This document shows, in pieces, positions 25,812-34,705 of a DNA stretch of 46,184 bases. Source of the stretch: an uncultured bacterium (GTDB lineage: Bacteria > Patescibacteriota > Minisyncoccia > Moranbacterales > GWC2-37-73); assembly GCA_903851135.1 (NCBI GenBank), contig CAINNK010000015.1, positions 1 through 46,184 on the forward strand, given 5' to 3'. Position numbers and translations under genes: made by a program. Positions within the stretch are counted from its first letter, which is position 1. Every line of letters begins with the position of its first letter. The notes beneath the pieces were generated by a model that ran no database searches, had not been told where the DNA came from, and saw only the letters and a list, made by a program, of their open reading frames with translations.

Positions 25812-26141
25812 TTAAATCTGCAAAAGGATTTTTTCAATCTCGTCAGCTTTTTCCTCAGTTTCATCAATTTGAAAGACTAGTCTTGGCAAGGGCTTGATAG
25901 CTAGCTTGCGATTGAGCGCACCCTGGATATCATACTTTTCTTTGCCAATGGTTTTGAGCACGTAGTCAGAATCTTTGAAAGGAAAAACACTGAGGGACAC
26001 TCGAGTATAGCGAACATCTGGGGTTGTGTCAACCTTTGCAATCGTCACAAAAACACCCGGCTTCAGACTGAGCTCGCGCTGGAAAATTTCGCCTAGATGG
26101 CTTTGGATGAGTTTGTTTAATTTTGTGATTCGTTGAGACAT
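25812..26141 (-). CDS. rbfA: Ribosome-binding factor A
   Basis: MSQRITKLNKLIQSHLGEIFQRELSLKPGVFVTIAKVDTTPDVRYTRVSLSVFP; the ORF-track N-terminal extension reads through a repeat. Confidence 0.87.
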   Translation of the reverse strand: MSQRITKLNKLIQSHLGEIFQRELSLKPGVFVTIAKVDTTPDVRYTRVSLSVFPFKDSDYVLKTIGKEKYDIQGALNRKLAIKPLPRLVFQIDETEEKADEIEKILLQI

Positions 26142-26220
26142 AGAACGGTAGTCAATAAACAAAATACAAGAAATAATAATTAAGATAAAATAACTGAATA
26201 AAGCTATAAATCCTAAATCT

Positions 26221-26275
26221 AAATATCCAATGACTAATAAAATCCTAAGCTCAAATGTCAAAAATTAGGACTTAG
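26221..26275 (-). repeat. ~55-nt intergenic repeat, copy B (inverted relative to copy A)
   Basis: Reverse complement TAAGTCCTAATTTTTGACATTTGAGCTTAGGATTTTATTAGTCATTGGATATTT. Confidence 0.8.
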
Positions 26276-26313
26276 GCTTTAGATCTTTGTTGGAAATTAG
26301 GATTTAGAAATTA

Positions 26314-28095
26314 TTAGAGGGTGCGCTTTTTCTCTTCTTTGGTGTAAGCGACCAGGGTGTCGCCCTCTTTGATTTTAGTATCGCCTTCAAAGACAATGCC
26401 GCATTCATTTCCTTTTCCAACTTCCGTAGTTGGTTTCTTGTCTTGTTGGAGGTTTTCAATTTTTCCTTTGCCGACAATTTCACCTTCGCGCTTGATTTCA
26501 ATCAGCGCGTTTTTGATAATTTTACCTTCACTGACACGGCCACCAACAATCATGTCGCGTTTGCCAGTTTTAAAAATAGCCAAAACGGAAACGAGACCAA
26601 GGTCGGTGCGAACAATTTCTGGTGGCAACATTTCAATAATAATTTTCTTAACTTCTTCTACTAGTTCATAGATAATTTTGAAATTTTTGATAGCCACGCC
26701 GCTTGCTTCGGCCAGTCTTTTGGCTACTGGAGTTGTCTCGACGTTAAAGCCGAAGATAATAGCTTGAGAAGGCGCTCCGATTTTGACATCAGATTCGGTC
26801 ACGTTGCCAACACCAGTTTCAGCATAGTTGACGATAACTTCATCCGTCTTTAGCGTTGAAATGATTTGCTGAATGGCTTCAAGCGATCCTTGCACGTCTG
26901 CTTTCAAGATAATATTCAATTTCTGGATTTTGTCATCTTCAATGATGCGCATCAATTTTTGGGAAGTGACTTTTTCTTTTCTTTCGATAAGGCCACCAGA
27001 AAATTCTTTCGATTTGAGCCTGGCGATTGATTTGCCACTGACCACTTGCAAAATGTCATTGGTGTTTGGAGTGTCACCAAGACCCATGATAGTAACTGGC
27101 GTGGAAGGTCCGGCGGTTAGCAAATTGCGTCCACTAAAGTCTTCAATTTTTTTGATTCTGCCATAGGTTGTGCCGGCAGTAACATCTTGACCAACTTTCA
27201 AAGTTCCGGTTTTGATCAAAACTGTGGCAATTGGTCCTTTTTGCGGGTCAAGATTTGATTCGAGCACTACGGCCAAGCCGTCGCGTTTATCATCAACTCG
27301 GAAATCTTCCATTTCAGCAACCAGCAGGATTCTTTCTAACAAATCCTCGATGCCGATATTCTGTTTAGCGCTAATTTCGGCGCTCATCACATTGCCGCCC
27401 CATTGCTCAATCAAGATTCCATTATCAGCCAGCTCTTGTTTTACTCTTGGCAGGTTAGCGTCTTGCTTGTCAATTTTGTTGATGGCAACTACGGTCGGAA
27501 TTTTTTTGTCTTTCAAATATTCAATAACTTCTTTAGTTTGAGGACGCACGCCGTCGTCGGCAGCCACTACCAAAACCGCGATGTCGGCAATGCTCACTCC
27601 GCGCTCTCGCATACCAGAAAAAGCTTCATGTCCAGGCGTGTCGATGAAGGTAATGAATTGCCCTTTCTTTTTGACTTGATAAGCGCTGATATGTTGAGTG
27701 ATGCCACCAGCTTCTTTGGCAGCAACGCTAGCTTTGCGAATGGTGTCCAAAAGAGTTGTTTTGCCGTGGTCAACGTGACCCAATATTGTGACAACCGGTG
27801 GTCGAGGGCGCAGATTTTTGCCAGATTCTTTTTCTTTTTTGCAAATGTCAATCAATTTTTCCAGAGTAATTGTTTCGCTGTCAGAAACCTCCAAGTCAGC
27901 CTCAGTTTCGTATCCCAAGTCCTGCGCAATGATAGTGGCGGTGTCAAAATCAATTTCTTCGTTGATGGTAGCAAGAATGTTGTTTTTGAGCAGCTCAGTG
28001 ATGACTTGTGAGACTGGCAAAGCAAGCAGTTCACTGAATTTTTTGATAGTGACGCTTTGAGGAAGCTTTACGAGTTTTTTGGCTGATTGAGTCAT
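26314..28095 (-). CDS. infB: Translation initiation factor IF-2
   Basis: PPVVTILGHVDHGKTTLLDTIRKASVAAKEAGGITQHISAYQV; FIDTPGHEAFSGMRERG; AINKIDK. Confidence 0.97.
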   Translation of the reverse strand: MTQSAKKLVKLPQSVTIKKFSELLALPVSQVITELLKNNILATINEEIDFDTATIIAQDLGYETEADLEVSDSETITLEKLIDICKKEKESGKNLRPRPPVVTILGHVDHGKTTLLDTIRKASVAAKEAGGITQHISAYQVKKKGQFITFIDTPGHEAFSGMRERGVSIADIAVLVVAADDGVRPQTKEVIEYLKDKKIPTVVAINKIDKQDANLPRVKQELADNGILIEQWGGNVMSAEISAKQNIGIEDLLERILLVAEMEDFRVDDKRDGLAVVLESNLDPQKGPIATVLIKTGTLKVGQDVTAGTTYGRIKKIEDFSGRNLLTAGPSTPVTIMGLGDTPNTNDILQVVSGKSIARLKSKEFSGGLIERKEKVTSQKLMRIIEDDKIQKLNIILKADVQGSLEAIQQIISTLKTDEVIVNYAETGVGNVTESDVKIGAPSQAIIFGFNVETTPVAKRLAEASGVAIKNFKIIYELVEEVKKIIIEMLPPEIVRTDLGLVSVLAIFKTGKRDMIVGGRVSEGKIIKNALIEIKREGEIVGKGKIENLQQDKKPTTEVGKGNECGIVFEGDTKIKEGDTLVAYTKEEKKRTL

Positions 28096-28135
28096 GATGG
28101 CTGATTTTCAAATAATTATTATTGCTTGGAATTGA

Positions 28136-28639
28136 TTAGACTTTGGATGGTCTGATGGTCATCGCTTCTTTGATGGCCTTTTCTTCTTCTTCAGTGAGGG
28201 TATATTTTTCTGCGATGCCTTTGCTGACTGGCTTTGAATAAATTCGGGTGCCTTCTCTGGTGTGCAAGGAAGAAATTACAAGTCCAGAGTCTTTGCCATC
28301 CAGAAGTGCCAATGCAAAGCTTTGGTCACCACCGATGTCTTTAAAAGGATTGAAGCGCACGATGCCGACTTTGTGAACACTGCGCAGCGCCAAGGAATGG
28401 ATGCGATTTGAAATTTCAAATAATTCCTGGATTTCCTTGTCGAGTAATTTTAATTCTTTGCTGTGTTCAAACAGGATTGATTCCAAATTGGTCGCATCTT
28501 TGCCCGAAAAAAGAATTTCCATTTCATTTTTGATTTTTTTGAGCCGAGCCATCGCAATAATGGCTAAAATAAGGCCTAAAAAACCAAAAATAACACTGAC
28601 AGCGGATATGATTAAAAATATTTGGAATGAAGAATTCAT
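28136..28639 (-). CDS. DUF4446-like membrane-anchored protein
   Basis: N-terminal TM; VGIVRFNPFKDIGGDQSFALALLDGKDSGLVISSLHTREGTRIYSKPV. Confidence 0.8.
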   Translation of the reverse strand: MNSSFQIFLIISAVSVIFGFLGLILAIIAMARLKKIKNEMEILFSGKDATNLESILFEHSKELKLLDKEIQELFEISNRIHSLALRSVHKVGIVRFNPFKDIGGDQSFALALLDGKDSGLVISSLHTREGTRIYSKPVSKGIAEKYTLTEEEEKAIKEAMTIRPSKV

Positions 28640-28825
28640 GGCAGTATCTTGAAATTATGATACATAGAACATCGTAGCACCGTTTTTGCTTTATGTAAAG
28701 AAAAAATAACGCAAAACCATTTAAGGCAAAGATATTAAAATAGCTCTCGCCGATATTCGAACGGAGTTTTTTGTGTTTAATGATTTTATTTAACTCAGAA
28801 GTTATCTTTATATATAAATTGCAGG

Positions 28826-28914
28826 CGGAGGGCACAGGATTTGAACCTGCGAAGAGATTGCTCCCTTACCGCATTTCGAGTGCGGCGCATTCGACCGGGC
28901 TCTGCCAACCCTCC
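28826..28914 (-). tRNA. tRNA-Ser(CGA)
   Basis: Reverse complement acceptor GGAGGGT/GCCCTCC, loop CTCGAAA, long variable arm. Confidence 0.92.
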
Positions 28915-29077
28915 GTAAAAAAAATAAACAACAAACAAAATACAATACAAAAAATCTAATTTTGTCAGAGTTTAGTTCTTTAACCATATAATAATTTAAC
29001 AATAGAGTAAATACGTTTGGCCATTTTTAGTTTTTGTTGTAAACTGAAAGAAGTAAACATAATAAAAATGTACTAGC

Positions 29078-29629
29078 ATGGACGTGATACCAAATCCAGT
29101 TCAAAAGTTTCTTGATCCGGCAAAAATCATTGCTCAACTTGGAGTAGCAAAGAATTCCAAGGTGGCTGACTTCGGATCTGGTCCTGGGTATTTCACTTTT
29201 CCTTTTGCAGATGCCGTTGGAAAAGATGGGATAGTTTATTCTTTTGATGTCTTGCCTCAAATAACAGAGGCAGTTGCCGGAAGAGCAAAATTTTCCGGAG
29301 CGACAAATGTAATCGCAAAGAGGGTTAACCTGGAGAAAGCTGGTGGAACAAATTTGAAAGACGGACAAATTGACTGGGTTATCTTGAAGGATATTATTTT
29401 TCAAAACCAAAAGAAAGAAGAAATCATCAAAGAAGCTTATCGAATACTTAAATCGGGAGGAAGTGCCCTTTTTATTGAATGGAACAATAAGCAACTTACT
29501 GTGGGACCTAGTTTGGAAACGAGAATACCGGAGAAAGAATTGAAGGAAATGCTTATGAAAGAAAAGTTTACAATTGAAAAGGAAATTGAGGCTGGAAGTT
29601 TTCATTATGCCTTTATTGCGAAAAAATAA
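29078..29629 (+). CDS. Class I SAM-dependent methyltransferase
   Basis: KVADFGSGPGYFTFPFADAVGKDGIVYSFDV. Confidence 0.87.
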   Translation: MDVIPNPVQKFLDPAKIIAQLGVAKNSKVADFGSGPGYFTFPFADAVGKDGIVYSFDVLPQITEAVAGRAKFSGATNVIAKRVNLEKAGGTNLKDGQIDWVILKDIIFQNQKKEEIIKEAYRILKSGGSALFIEWNNKQLTVGPSLETRIPEKELKEMLMKEKFTIEKEIEAGSFHYAFIAKK

Positions 29630-29777
29630 AAGGGCACTTAATACCATCCGGTAAATTTTGAGGTACTAAACCTTTTGTTGGCGTCGCTTTCTTCAACGGC
29701 GGATAGGTTGCGCGGAAATGAAAACGTAATTTCATTTAACTCGCTTCGCTAGATAATAAATAAAATCAACAGAAAAA

Positions 29778-31220
29778 ATGACATTCTCTTGGATAAAAAA
29801 TAAAAGTAGATTTTTTTTGGCCCTGGTTGTCCTTTTGACGTTACCACTTTTTTCAGGTTGTGGAAGTCAAAATCAGGGCTATGCAGTAACCTTGGAAATT
29901 TGGGGTACCATGGATGATTCAACTATCTATAACGATGCGATAGCTAAATATAAGGATTTGAATCCTTATGTACTTGATATAAAATATCGCAAATTCAGTC
30001 AGGATACTTACAAGCAGGAGTTGCTTGACGCTTTGGCCTCAGGTCAAGGGCCAGATATCTTCTTGATTAATAACGCCTGGCTGCCATCTTTCGAAAACAA
30101 GTTAGAATCAGCTCCAGCTGGGCTTATTAATGAGCAAGATATGAACAATAATTTTCCAGATGTTGTTTCGGCTGATTTTGTCGATGCTGGAAGTGTTTAT
30201 GCTGTGCCACTAAGTGTTGATTCGATGCAACTTTATTACAACAAAGATATTTTCAATGCTGCTGGGATAACCACTCCACCGAAAAATTGGCAAGAATTTA
30301 GCAATGATGTCCAAATATTAACGAAAGTTGATTCAGTTGGAAATATCAATAGAGCTGGAGTTGCCATGGGAACATCGCAAAATATCAATAGAGCCGAGGA
30401 CGTGCTTACCCTACTAATGTTGCAAAATGGAGTAGTTTTGCCAACAAAAAAAGGCATGCTGGCCACGGTTGATCAAGGAGTTCCTGATCAAAATGGAAAC
30501 ATTGTTCAGGCCGGAGATCAAGCCCTGGGCTATTATACTCAGTTTGCGAAAGTTAGTATGCTTGCCAATATCCCGAACCCTGTTTATTCCTGGAACAGTC
30601 GTCAGAGCAATTCTATTGATGCGTTTGCTGCTGGTAATGTTGCGATGATGTTTAATTATTCTTGGCAAGGCAGCAACATAAAGAACAAAAATCCGAAATT
30701 GAATTTTGCAGTTGCTCCAGTGCCACAGCTGAATGCAGCCAAGCCTTTCTCAGTTGCAAATTATTGGGGATATGCGGTTGCTAAAAATAAGTCAATAGGC
30801 TCAAAACAACAAAGTGCTGATGTTGTTCCCGTGTCAAACGCAGTCCGTACGCATGAGGCTTGGCAATTTTTGAAATTCTTGACCTTGAAAAATTCAGGAA
30901 CGGTCACGCTATATAACGCCATAACGAAAAATAGTAAAGATTTTTCAGTTAGTTTTGATCCAGCGATTGATTATTTGAAAAAAACGAATCAGCCAGCAGC
31001 TCGTCGCGACATCATAGAACTGCAAAAAAGAGATGCTGCTATAGGAGTTTTTGCCAGTGGAAATTTGATTGCAAAGAGCTGGTATCAAGTTGATCCTGAC
31101 AACATTGAGAAAGTTTTTGCTGATACTATTGATTCGGTTGTTAGTGGAGACACTTCTTTGCATCAAGCTTTAGTATTAATGAAAAATAGATTGGATACTT
31201 TGATGCAGATTAAAAGATAA
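29778..31220 (+). CDS. Extracellular solute-binding lipoprotein (family 1-like)
   Basis: Lipobox LFSGC; LEIWGTMDDSTIYNDAIAKYKDLNP; GQGPDIFLINNAWLPSF. Confidence 0.9.
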   Translation: MTFSWIKNKSRFFLALVVLLTLPLFSGCGSQNQGYAVTLEIWGTMDDSTIYNDAIAKYKDLNPYVLDIKYRKFSQDTYKQELLDALASGQGPDIFLINNAWLPSFENKLESAPAGLINEQDMNNNFPDVVSADFVDAGSVYAVPLSVDSMQLYYNKDIFNAAGITTPPKNWQEFSNDVQILTKVDSVGNINRAGVAMGTSQNINRAEDVLTLLMLQNGVVLPTKKGMLATVDQGVPDQNGNIVQAGDQALGYYTQFAKVSMLANIPNPVYSWNSRQSNSIDAFAAGNVAMMFNYSWQGSNIKNKNPKLNFAVAPVPQLNAAKPFSVANYWGYAVAKNKSIGSKQQSADVVPVSNAVRTHEAWQFLKFLTLKNSGTVTLYNAITKNSKDFSVSFDPAIDYLKKTNQPAARRDIIELQKRDAAIGVFASGNLIAKSWYQVDPDNIEKVFADTIDSVVSGDTSLHQALVLMKNRLDTLMQIKR

Positions 31221-31243
31221 TTTATTGAAAAAATAAAAAAGTT

Positions 31244-32146
31244 GTGAAAGGAATTTTTAAAATAAAAAATAAAAAAGTTGTTTTGTTGAGAGTTGTTTTA
31301 TTTGCGCTTTTTCTGTTTATTGTAGCTCCATCGACTTTGGCAGCCCAAATTTGGACAGTTACGGGAACGCAAACGGTCACGCAAACATTTAGTACGAACA
31401 CTGCGTGCACAAATTTTTTATCCTCAGCAAATGGATACACCACAAAAGGGTGTAGTAGTATTGGAGGTGTCTGGACATTTACTGGTCAAAAAAATGTCAC
31501 TCAAACAGGTTTTACGAGTCAAAGCGCTTGCGATGCATACGCCAAGCAGAACAAATTATCAAATACTACATATTCTGCAACTGGGACTGCACCTTCATGT
31601 GTAGGTAATACTACGAAGCTGACGGGAAATTGTGAGAGCCCTTGCGATCCAATGGGAACGGGAGAATTAAAGGTTGATACGTCCAGTCAATGTGCTGCAG
31701 GTCTAAATTGTTGTGTTTCTGCAACCGCAACAGCCCCTGTGACTACCACTCCAGTTAGTATAAGCACGCCTATGGATAACATGGTGCCTGGTACAACTGC
31801 GGCAGGCGGAATTATTTCATGCGGAAGAGGCGGACAACCAATGTGCACACTCTGTGATTTGATAAGGGGACTTAATATAATTATCCAATATCTTTTAAGG
31901 ATTGCAATTGGACTTGCGTTGACAATTTTTATGGTAGCTGGAGTGATATACATTGTTTCGATTGGAAATTCCGGCACAATTGAACTGGCTAAAAATGCAA
32001 TGAAAAACGCTCTGATTGGTTTCATTATCATTTTAGCGGCCTGGCTAATGATTAACACCGCGCTGCGCGTGATTGGAGCAAATGATAATTTAGGCATCAC
32101 CGGTGTGACTGCGTGGGGAACCTTTGAATGCACAGGTACTCATTAG
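31244..32146 (+). CDS. Secreted/membrane protein with C-terminal T4SS pilin (VirB2)-like hydrophobic domain
   Basis: GTG start; signal peptide; duplicated WTVTGTQTVTQTF / WTFTGQKNVTQTGF units; two C-terminal TM helices. Confidence 0.72.
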   Translation: MKGIFKIKNKKVVLLRVVLFALFLFIVAPSTLAAQIWTVTGTQTVTQTFSTNTACTNFLSSANGYTTKGCSSIGGVWTFTGQKNVTQTGFTSQSACDAYAKQNKLSNTTYSATGTAPSCVGNTTKLTGNCESPCDPMGTGELKVDTSSQCAAGLNCCVSATATAPVTTTPVSISTPMDNMVPGTTAAGGIISCGRGGQPMCTLCDLIRGLNIIIQYLLRIAIGLALTIFMVAGVIYIVSIGNSGTIELAKNAMKNALIGFIIILAAWLMINTALRVIGANDNLGITGVTAWGTFECTGTH

Positions 32147-32201
32147 AAAGATTTATGTGTTGTTATTTTTTTGTGTTTTAAATTATTTTTTATAATAAGA
32201 T

Positions 32202-33203
32202 ATGAAAATAAAATATTTATTTCCAATTGCTATCTTTGGATTGCTTGCCTTTTTTCAGGTGCAGAATGCTTTTGCAGCTACAGCTGGAGCATGTGCGGGT
32301 AGCAGCACGACCACGGCTGGCACGTGTAAACCAACTGGATCTTGTGCAGCTAGCGAAATAACAGATGGGACTTGTACGGCTGCAAGTGGTACCTCATATG
32401 CCAATATGGATTGCTGCATAGCTTCAAACAATGCAACTCCCGGGTCTTGTTCTGGTAGTAGCACAAACGCTGCTGGATCATGTAAATCAACTGGGTCTTG
32501 CACGGCAACTACGGAAAAAGCAGACGGAACATGTACTGCGCAAAGTGGTGCCGCGTATCTTTATATGGACTGTTGTGTGGCTGCTTCAGCAACTGCAACT
32601 GGCGGAGGTTCTGGCACTGGAGCTGGAGCAGGTGCAGGAGCGGGTGGAGGTTCAACAGTTTCTGGTGGAACAGAATTTGTTAACCCTTTAAAATTTAAAA
32701 CTGTTGAAGAGCTCTTAACTAACATCCTTTCAACCATGCAAATGATTATTGTTACCTTAGCCCTGGTTGCAATGGTCATTGGGGCAGTCCTTTATGTGAC
32801 TTCGGCTGGAGTTGAAAAACAAGTGACTCAAGCTAAGGAAGCAATTGGGGCGGCAATGATTGGATTGGCGCTTGGAATTGCGGCACCATCATTGCTGAAA
32901 GAAATTTCCACAATTTTGGGCTGGACACCGAAAAGTGATACGCCAAATAGTGACACGCTAAATAATGCCCTGACTCTTTCGCAGATTGCGATTAACATTC
33001 TGAATTTCTTATTGGGAGTCTTTGGGGTTTTGTCTTTGATTATGATGGTTGTCGGAGCCGCTTTATATTTGACTTCAGCTGGTGACGAAGATCGCATTGA
33101 TAAAGGCAAGGATATTTTCAAATTTTCGGTTTTAGGAATTATTATTGCCATGGCAGCGATGGTTTTGGTTCGTCAGATTGCTTCATTTTTCGTTGCAGCA
33201 TAG
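32202..33203 (+). CDS. T4SS pilin-like protein: duplicated Cys-rich N-terminus, Gly/Ala linker, two pilin-like TM units
   Basis: GTCKPTGSCAASEITDGTCTAASGTSYANMDCCIAS / GSCKSTGSCTATTEKADGTCTAQSGAAYLYMDCCVAA; AVLYVTSAG and AALYLTSAG units. Confidence 0.72.
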   Translation: MKIKYLFPIAIFGLLAFFQVQNAFAATAGACAGSSTTTAGTCKPTGSCAASEITDGTCTAASGTSYANMDCCIASNNATPGSCSGSSTNAAGSCKSTGSCTATTEKADGTCTAQSGAAYLYMDCCVAASATATGGGSGTGAGAGAGAGGGSTVSGGTEFVNPLKFKTVEELLTNILSTMQMIIVTLALVAMVIGAVLYVTSAGVEKQVTQAKEAIGAAMIGLALGIAAPSLLKEISTILGWTPKSDTPNSDTLNNALTLSQIAINILNFLLGVFGVLSLIMMVVGAALYLTSAGDEDRIDKGKDIFKFSVLGIIIAMAAMVLVRQIASFFVAA

Positions 33204-33227
33204 GTTATAAAAAATAAAAATAAAAAG

Positions 33228-33677
33228 ATGCTAATAAACGTACCACAATATATAGATGTTGAAGATAAAGTTGCTGGGCCGCTTACGGTTAAGCAACTTG
33301 GCTGGATGATTGCCTTAGGGATTATCCTGCTTGTTATGTGGAATACCATGCCGGCGGCAGCTTTCTTTGTTATAGGGTTCCCTATTACCCTTTTGTTTTT
33401 AGCGTTTACTTTTTATAAACCGTATGGCCAACCATTGGGCAGTTTCGTGATATTTGGCTTTTTATATTATTTCCGGCCGAAGATATATACTTGGAAAAGA
33501 TCGCCAGAAAGGGAACGAGCGGTTCCGAAAGTGGCTCAAGTTGTCAAAACCCAAAACACGGACAAACAGGTGACTGCTGAAACTTTGCATGGCTTAGCCC
33601 AGCTCTTGGACAGCGAAGGCACAAATCATGATGGGAACATTGATGAAATTTTGAAAAAACATAGTATCAAAAGATAA
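33228..33677 (+). CDS. PrgI-family membrane protein
   Basis: VPQYIDVEDKVAGPLTVKQLGWMIALG; position before VirB4. Confidence 0.8.
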   Translation: MLINVPQYIDVEDKVAGPLTVKQLGWMIALGIILLVMWNTMPAAAFFVIGFPITLLFLAFTFYKPYGQPLGSFVIFGFLYYFRPKIYTWKRSPERERAVPKVAQVVKTQNTDKQVTAETLHGLAQLLDSEGTNHDGNIDEILKKHSIKR

Positions 33678-33837
33678 ACAAGGGTCACCCCTGGAGAATG
33701 ATTTTGTGTTGTGTCAAAAAAATAAAATCAAGATGGAAATCTGTGCTATAATTGGGTGTATCGAAAAATAAAAATTTATTATAATCAGGTTGTTTCTCTT
33801 GAACTTTTGAGAGAAGCTAATCTCTTGAACAGGGTAA

Positions 33838-34527
33838 ATGGAATCATTGCATGCAAAAAGTCTGACAAGCTCATCTGGAGACGGACTCAGCACTCAAAAA
33901 TATGTTGATGTGGAAGAAGTCAGAGACGGTGTGATAGTTTTGAAAAACGGATCGCTGCGAGCGATTTTGTTGGTGTCTTCAATTAACTTTGACTTGAAAG
34001 CGACAGAGGAGCAAGATTCTATTGTTGGTCAGTATCAAAATTTTTTGAATTCATTGGACTTCCCGATTCAAATAATTGTCAGTTCTCGCAAGCTTAACAT
34101 TAAACCATATTTGGATTATTTGAAAAAAAAGGAAACTCAATTGAACAACGATTTGTTGAGTTTACAATTGGCTGAATATCAAAATTTTATCAAAAATCTT
34201 ACGGATGTTTCCAATATTATGTCCAAGTTCTTCTATATAGTTGTGCCTTTTCATCCAGTGGAAAGTACTGGGGGCGGTTTTATGGATAAATTATTTGGAG
34301 CGACAAACTCGAAGATGGCTATTTCAAAAAGGAGGGAGCTTTTTGATACTTATAAAAATCAGCTTTGGCAGCGTTTGGATCACGTGAGTGCCGGACTGTC
34401 TGGAACGGGTGTGCACTTGGCTCCGCTTAACACCGAAGAGATTATTGAACTTTTGTATAATTCATATAATCCGTCGACGCATAATAATATGATAATTAAA
34501 GATACGGACAAAATTGAGTTAAGGTAG
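33838..34527 (+). CDS. VirB4/TraC N-terminal-like protein
   Basis: YVDVEEVRDGVIVLKNGSLRAILLVSSINFDLKATEEQDSIVGQYQNFLNSLDFPIQIIV. Confidence 0.75.
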   Translation: MESLHAKSLTSSSGDGLSTQKYVDVEEVRDGVIVLKNGSLRAILLVSSINFDLKATEEQDSIVGQYQNFLNSLDFPIQIIVSSRKLNIKPYLDYLKKKETQLNNDLLSLQLAEYQNFIKNLTDVSNIMSKFFYIVVPFHPVESTGGGFMDKLFGATNSKMAISKRRELFDTYKNQLWQRLDHVSAGLSGTGVHLAPLNTEEIIELLYNSYNPSTHNNMIIKDTDKIELR

Positions 34528-34540
34528 ATTTTAGTTTTTT

Positions 34541-34650
34541 CGCGCGTATACGTTTTTCTTTTTATCCCAGTGAAAGTGTTTTTAACTATTTGATTTTTCA
34601 ACATCAAGGCAAACCACTTTCAAGCGAAAAAAGAAAAAGCATGCGCGCTC
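34541..34650. repeat. Dispersed palindromic element, copy 2
   Basis: CGCGCGTATACGTTTTTCTTTTTATCCCAGTGAAAGTGTTTTTAACTATTTGATTTTTCAACATCAAGGCAAACCACTTTCAAGCGAAAAAAGAAAAAGCATGCGCGCTC. Confidence 0.92.
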
Positions 34651-34705
34651 AAATATTTGTTAATCTGGGTTTTACTAGAATAATCTTAATAAAAAATACA
34701 AAAAA

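Noticed and set aside
26142-26261. N-terminal hydrophobic extension of RbfA in the ORF track
   Set aside because: Reads through the intergenic repeat; RbfA homology begins at MSQRITKLN (26141)
27403-28011. 202-aa plus-strand ORF opposite infB
   Set aside because: Antisense to an unambiguous IF-2 gene; composition typical of a shadow ORF
29027-29647. 206-aa minus ORF opposite the methyltransferase
   Set aside because: Sense strand carries the DFGSGPGY SAM motif; antisense is low-complexity F/L/S-rich
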